Positions 5,299 through 7,160 of a DNA stretch of 7,160 nucleotides are shown here, in pieces. Numbering within the stretch: the first letter of the stretch is position 1; each line of letters begins with the position of its first letter. The position numbers and the translations under genes are program-made. Under the pieces are notes generated by a model. It was not told the origin of the DNA, did no database searches, and was given only the letters and a program-made list of their open reading frames with translations. The stretch comes from JBDREF01 sp043820045. Lineage in GTDB: Bacteria; Planctomycetota; Phycisphaerae; Sedimentisphaerales; Anaerobacaceae. The stretch spans positions 1 through 7,160 of the forward strand of contig JBDREF010000100.1 in assembly GCA_043820045.1 (NCBI GenBank). The letters run 5' to 3'.

Positions 5299-6233
5299 CT
5301 ATCTTGTACCATTGCTGGGAAACTGCCAGACGATATCCCAATCAGTCCCTTTTTTCCTTTGTTTTGGGCTGCCGTTGTTGTCCTTCTGGTCGGAGCCGAC
5401 ACTGTAGAGAATAAAGCCGTTTGGATTAGGTCGATAAAGGAGCGGGCCATCAGAGAACGGATCGTTGAGGTCCTTTGTTGTGAGGCTTTCGAGCGTCTGC
5501 GGGAATTCGCCATGGGCGGTGCTGTCTTGTAGCACGGCAATTCCAGCCCGCGTTATGCGCGTCTGAGCTATCAGCTCCCAATACAACTGCTTCACACGAC
5601 CGCAGGCCGGGAGTATCATGGACGTCACGAGATACAGGCGACTACTCATCTGTCCGACCTTTTTGTCCATATCGCTTGCCTCATTGGGCGAATAAGGCCG
5701 CTGGGCAGACTCTGTGTAATCGCTTATAATCCGAACATAGGCCGCGTGGTCCGCCAGAGATAAAGGCTTGAACGCCGAGTAAAGGCCAAGCAACGTTTCT
5801 ATCACCCCCGATTCATCAGCGGTGCTTGATGCCAGAGCCCTCGGGGATTCACTCTCCAACAGAGTAAAAGCCCATTCGCCGCAGAGCAGGCGTTCACCGT
5901 CCTGTCAAGGGCAAGGACGAGCGGTGCGCGATCCTCGCAGTTCGATAGGAGGCTCTCTATGGTGCGGTATTGCTCTGCGTTAGGTGGAGCAGCTTCGCAA
6001 ACCTTCTGGATTGCCTGGCACGAGGTCCTTATCGAGGCCAACCGCACCAGTTGCTCGATGAGAATCGGCTCATTTCGCAGCGCGTCGGCGAATCTCAGCT
6101 GGGTCTGAACGAGATCCCATGCGCTATCGGACCGGCCGGCTGCGGCTTCAACGTATGCCTTGGCTCATAGAATGCGCGTCAGGGCCCTCAACCCTGCCAG
6201 ATGGGGCATAAGCATGTTGAAACCGGTCTTGCA
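5299..6233 (-). pseudogene. Decayed planctomycete-type hypothetical gene
   Basis: Homology-like sequence runs across two frames. From about 6233 one frame reads GFNMLMPHLAGLRALTRIL, meets an in-frame TGA at 6165-6167, then continues AKAYVEAAAGRSDSAWDLVQ and FADALRNEPILIEQLVRLAS to about 5906. There the sense jumps to another frame (GERLLCGEWAFTLLESES...) that stays open to TAG at 5299. The jump corresponds to a net loss of one base between about 5910 and 5880. The C-terminus (HGEFPQTLESL, DPFSDGPLLYRPNPNGFILYSVGSDQKD, DIVWQF) is the ending I know from many planctomycete hypothetical proteins, usually 400 residues or longer. The upstream end abuts the stop of the FlgM-like gene, so the N-terminal part seems to be missing too. 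Single-read errors cannot be excluded for either lesion. Confidence 0.7.
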
Positions 6234-6266
6234 ACCATTGTGCCGGCAGCAGGAGTGCCGTAGCGA

Positions 6267-6569
6267 TTAGGCAGCGAACGCTTCTAGTACCCGATCTATC
6301 GCCTTATCCAACCGACAAGCCACTCCGTAGGTCCCCTCCGTAAGCTGACGGCGGATGTTCAGTACCTTGCCTCGTCGGATCTCGGGCACTGTTGCGATCT
6401 TTTTCACCAACTGCTGCCAAGGCCTGCTATGCATGTTCTCAAGGATTCGATCCATCTGGGCGTCGTCATTGGGCGAAGCCTCAGGCAATCGGTTTTTACG
6501 GGCCGCCTGTGATTTGCAGCGACCGTTGGATTGCAACTTCGGTTTCTCGACTAATGTTGATGTGGCCAT
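6267..6569 (-). CDS. FlgM-like protein (putative anti-sigma-28 factor)
   Basis: 100 residues, ATG at 6569 with AGGAGG seven bases upstream. The N-terminal half is polar and looks disordered. The C-terminal part (about 58-98) reads IATVPEIRRGKVLNIRRQLTEGTYGV...RLDKAIDRVLEAF. That is the pattern of the FlgM sigma-binding region (VR-x2-KV-x2-I-x-Q-I-x-x-GTY followed by two helices). FlgM binds the flagellar sigma factor in the cytoplasm until the hook is finished. Length fits FlgM (about 90-105). No flagellar gene is visible next to it; the neighbours are a 39-aa ORF and a pseudogene. The assignment is by pattern only and could be a related short protein. Confidence 0.6.
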   Translation of the reverse strand: MATSTLVEKPKLQSNGRCKSQAARKNRLPEASPNDDAQMDRILENMHSRPWQQLVKKIATVPEIRRGKVLNIRRQLTEGTYGVACRLDKAIDRVLEAFAA

Positions 6570-6578
6570 AATTGCCTC

Positions 6579-6698
6579 CTATTTTACCATCCTAACGTCC
6601 GGTGCTCGGCCCAATCCTACCCAGTATCTTGTGGGCCGCCCAAATCCCCTCTTGGGATCAGAACCAACACAGCAGCTAACGTGTAACGCATAGACCAT
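6579..6698 (-). CDS. 39-aa ORF with a strong ribosome binding site, unknown
   Basis: ATG at 6698 is preceded by AGGAG at a 7-nt distance, inside AAAGGAAAGGAG. The product starts MVYALHVSCCVGSDPKRG, is basic, and resembles nothing I know. Its TAG overlaps the AGGAGG of the FlgM-like gene, so its translation could influence that gene. A second ATG seven bases further in another frame gives MRYTLAAVLVLI, a signal-peptide-like start that stops after 24 codons. This may be the remnant of a secreted protein gene that lost its body, with the ribosome binding site kept. Confidence 0.35.
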   Translation of the reverse strand: MVYALHVSCCVGSDPKRGFGRPTRYWVGLGRAPDVRMVK

Positions 6699-6770
6699 AG
6701 CTATTCTCCTTTCCTTTTCGGACCTCGTGTTCAACGCCAGCAGATGTACCGCATAACAATCATATTAAAG
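6699..6770. other. Short intergenic region with ribosome binding site
   Basis: Contains the AGGAG used by the 39-aa ORF (6706-6710 on the plus strand as CTCCT). No terminator hairpin is evident after the stress-protein gene, so the genes may be co-transcribed. Confidence 0.4.
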
Positions 6771-7160
6771 TCATGCCACCTGTGTTTCGATCTGCGATGT
6801 CTCACCGCGATGCACCTCGGCTCGGGCCCATGTGGTTATCTGCAAGATGTCATGGGCCCAGTCGATCTCCGCCGTTGTCCCGTGAGCAACGACGAGGAAC
6901 TTGTTTGATTTGAGCGACGTCTCGTACTTAAGGATACTGTCCTTCGGAATGCCGATACTATAGAGCACGGCGCCGACGACACTGAGCCCACGCACAACAG
7001 CCACCTCTTCGAGTGTGCAGATGATCCACGCATAGTCCCTGCCCAGGATCGACAGTTTCTTCATGTCGAATCCCGCTTTCTGAAGCTCCCTCACGGCCTT
7101 TTTCGCCTCGATGTACGTGTTGAGAACCACGACAATGGAGTCGTCTTTCTTGCTGACGCC
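6771..7160 (-). CDS. General stress protein family member with internal deletion, cut by the right edge
   Basis: 129 codons are visible to TGA at 6771-6773. The frame stays open to the edge, so the real start is just outside; the GTG at 7130 is an internal Val. The N-terminal part (DSIVVVLNTYIEAKKAVRELQKAGFDMKKLSILGRDY) and the C-terminal part (GLSVVGAVLYSIGIPKDSILKYETSLKSNKFLVVAHGT) match a bacterial stress-protein family that I know as having a Gly-rich hydrophobic middle, roughly 45-55 residues, between GKDYH and AWIVGALEG. Here that middle is absent: residue 43 (Tyr) is followed at once by AWIICTLEE, with the junction near 7031. The loss is in frame. The protein would lack the predicted membrane-associated centre and is probably non-functional or altered. 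It ends with a short unusual tail. Confidence 0.7.
   Translation of the reverse strand, partial: GVSKKDDSIVVVLNTYIEAKKAVRELQKAGFDMKKLSILGRDYAWIICTLEEVAVVRGLSVVGAVLYSIGIPKDSILKYETSLKSNKFLVVAHGTTAEIDWAHDILQITTWARAEVHRGETSQIETQVA

Noticed and set aside
5059..5532. 157-codon plus-strand open frame
   Set aside because: Its second half lies opposite the pseudogene, whose minus-strand sense is clear from the DPFSDGPLLYR...LYSVG pattern. Its hydrophobic stretch is the antisense of that sequence, and no ribosome binding site precedes it.
6165..6167. TGA as a sense codon (alternative code or selenocysteine)
   Set aside because: TGA ends at least four good genes in the window and no selenocysteine context is visible; a frameshift in the same gene supports decay.
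1..7160. CRISPR array, tRNA or rRNA genes
   Set aside because: No spaced direct repeats, no cloverleaf with a T-loop GTTCRA motif in the right context and no rRNA-like conserved stretches were seen on reading both strands.

Overview
The window looks like a stretch of a Planctomycetota-type genome (inference, no taxonomic marker present). Two things point that way: the right-hand pseudogene has the C-terminal DPF-x-DGPLLYR...LYSVGSD pattern I associate with that phylum, and the minus-strand operon encodes conserved hypothetical families I remember from planctomycetes and neighbouring groups. All family names are from memory; no search was run.

Left edge (1-387): the end of a plus-strand gene cut by the window start (1-183), a weak terminator-like hairpin, then about 200 bp without a convincing gene.

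Minus-strand operon (388-5039, read right to left): a 26-aa ORF overlaps a 132-aa gene (GTGA overlap), which overlaps a 307-aa gene (ATGA overlap). Then come a 202-aa zinc-ribbon protein, a 55-aa ORF and a 163-aa protein with two Cys/His clusters. None has a function I can name. No transposase or recombinase is visible, yet the families look like accessory or mobile cargo.

Group II intron (3090 to about 4914, plus strand): a full-length intron with its own reverse transcriptase/maturase (3601-4833, TTG start) has inserted antisense into the 132-aa gene. Four signs define it: GTGTG at the 5' end, a 7-nt EBS1 perfectly complementary to the last 7 nt of the 5' exon, a canonical domain V (AGC triad, GAGA tetraloop, 2-nt bulge), and a domain VI with a bulged A. 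Removing 3090-4914 restores one continuous 132-codon reading frame, which dates the insertion as later than the gene. Because it lies antisense, it cannot be spliced from the host mRNA, so the gene is disrupted.

Right part (5040-7160, minus strand): a decaying chromosomal region. It holds a non-coding gap with a perfect 10-bp hairpin, a pseudogene with an in-frame TGA and a frameshift, an apparently intact FlgM-like gene, a 39-aa ORF with a strong ribosome binding site, and a stress-protein-family gene that lacks its hydrophobic middle and runs off the right edge. One intact short gene among damaged ones suggests relaxed selection next to the mobile insertion.
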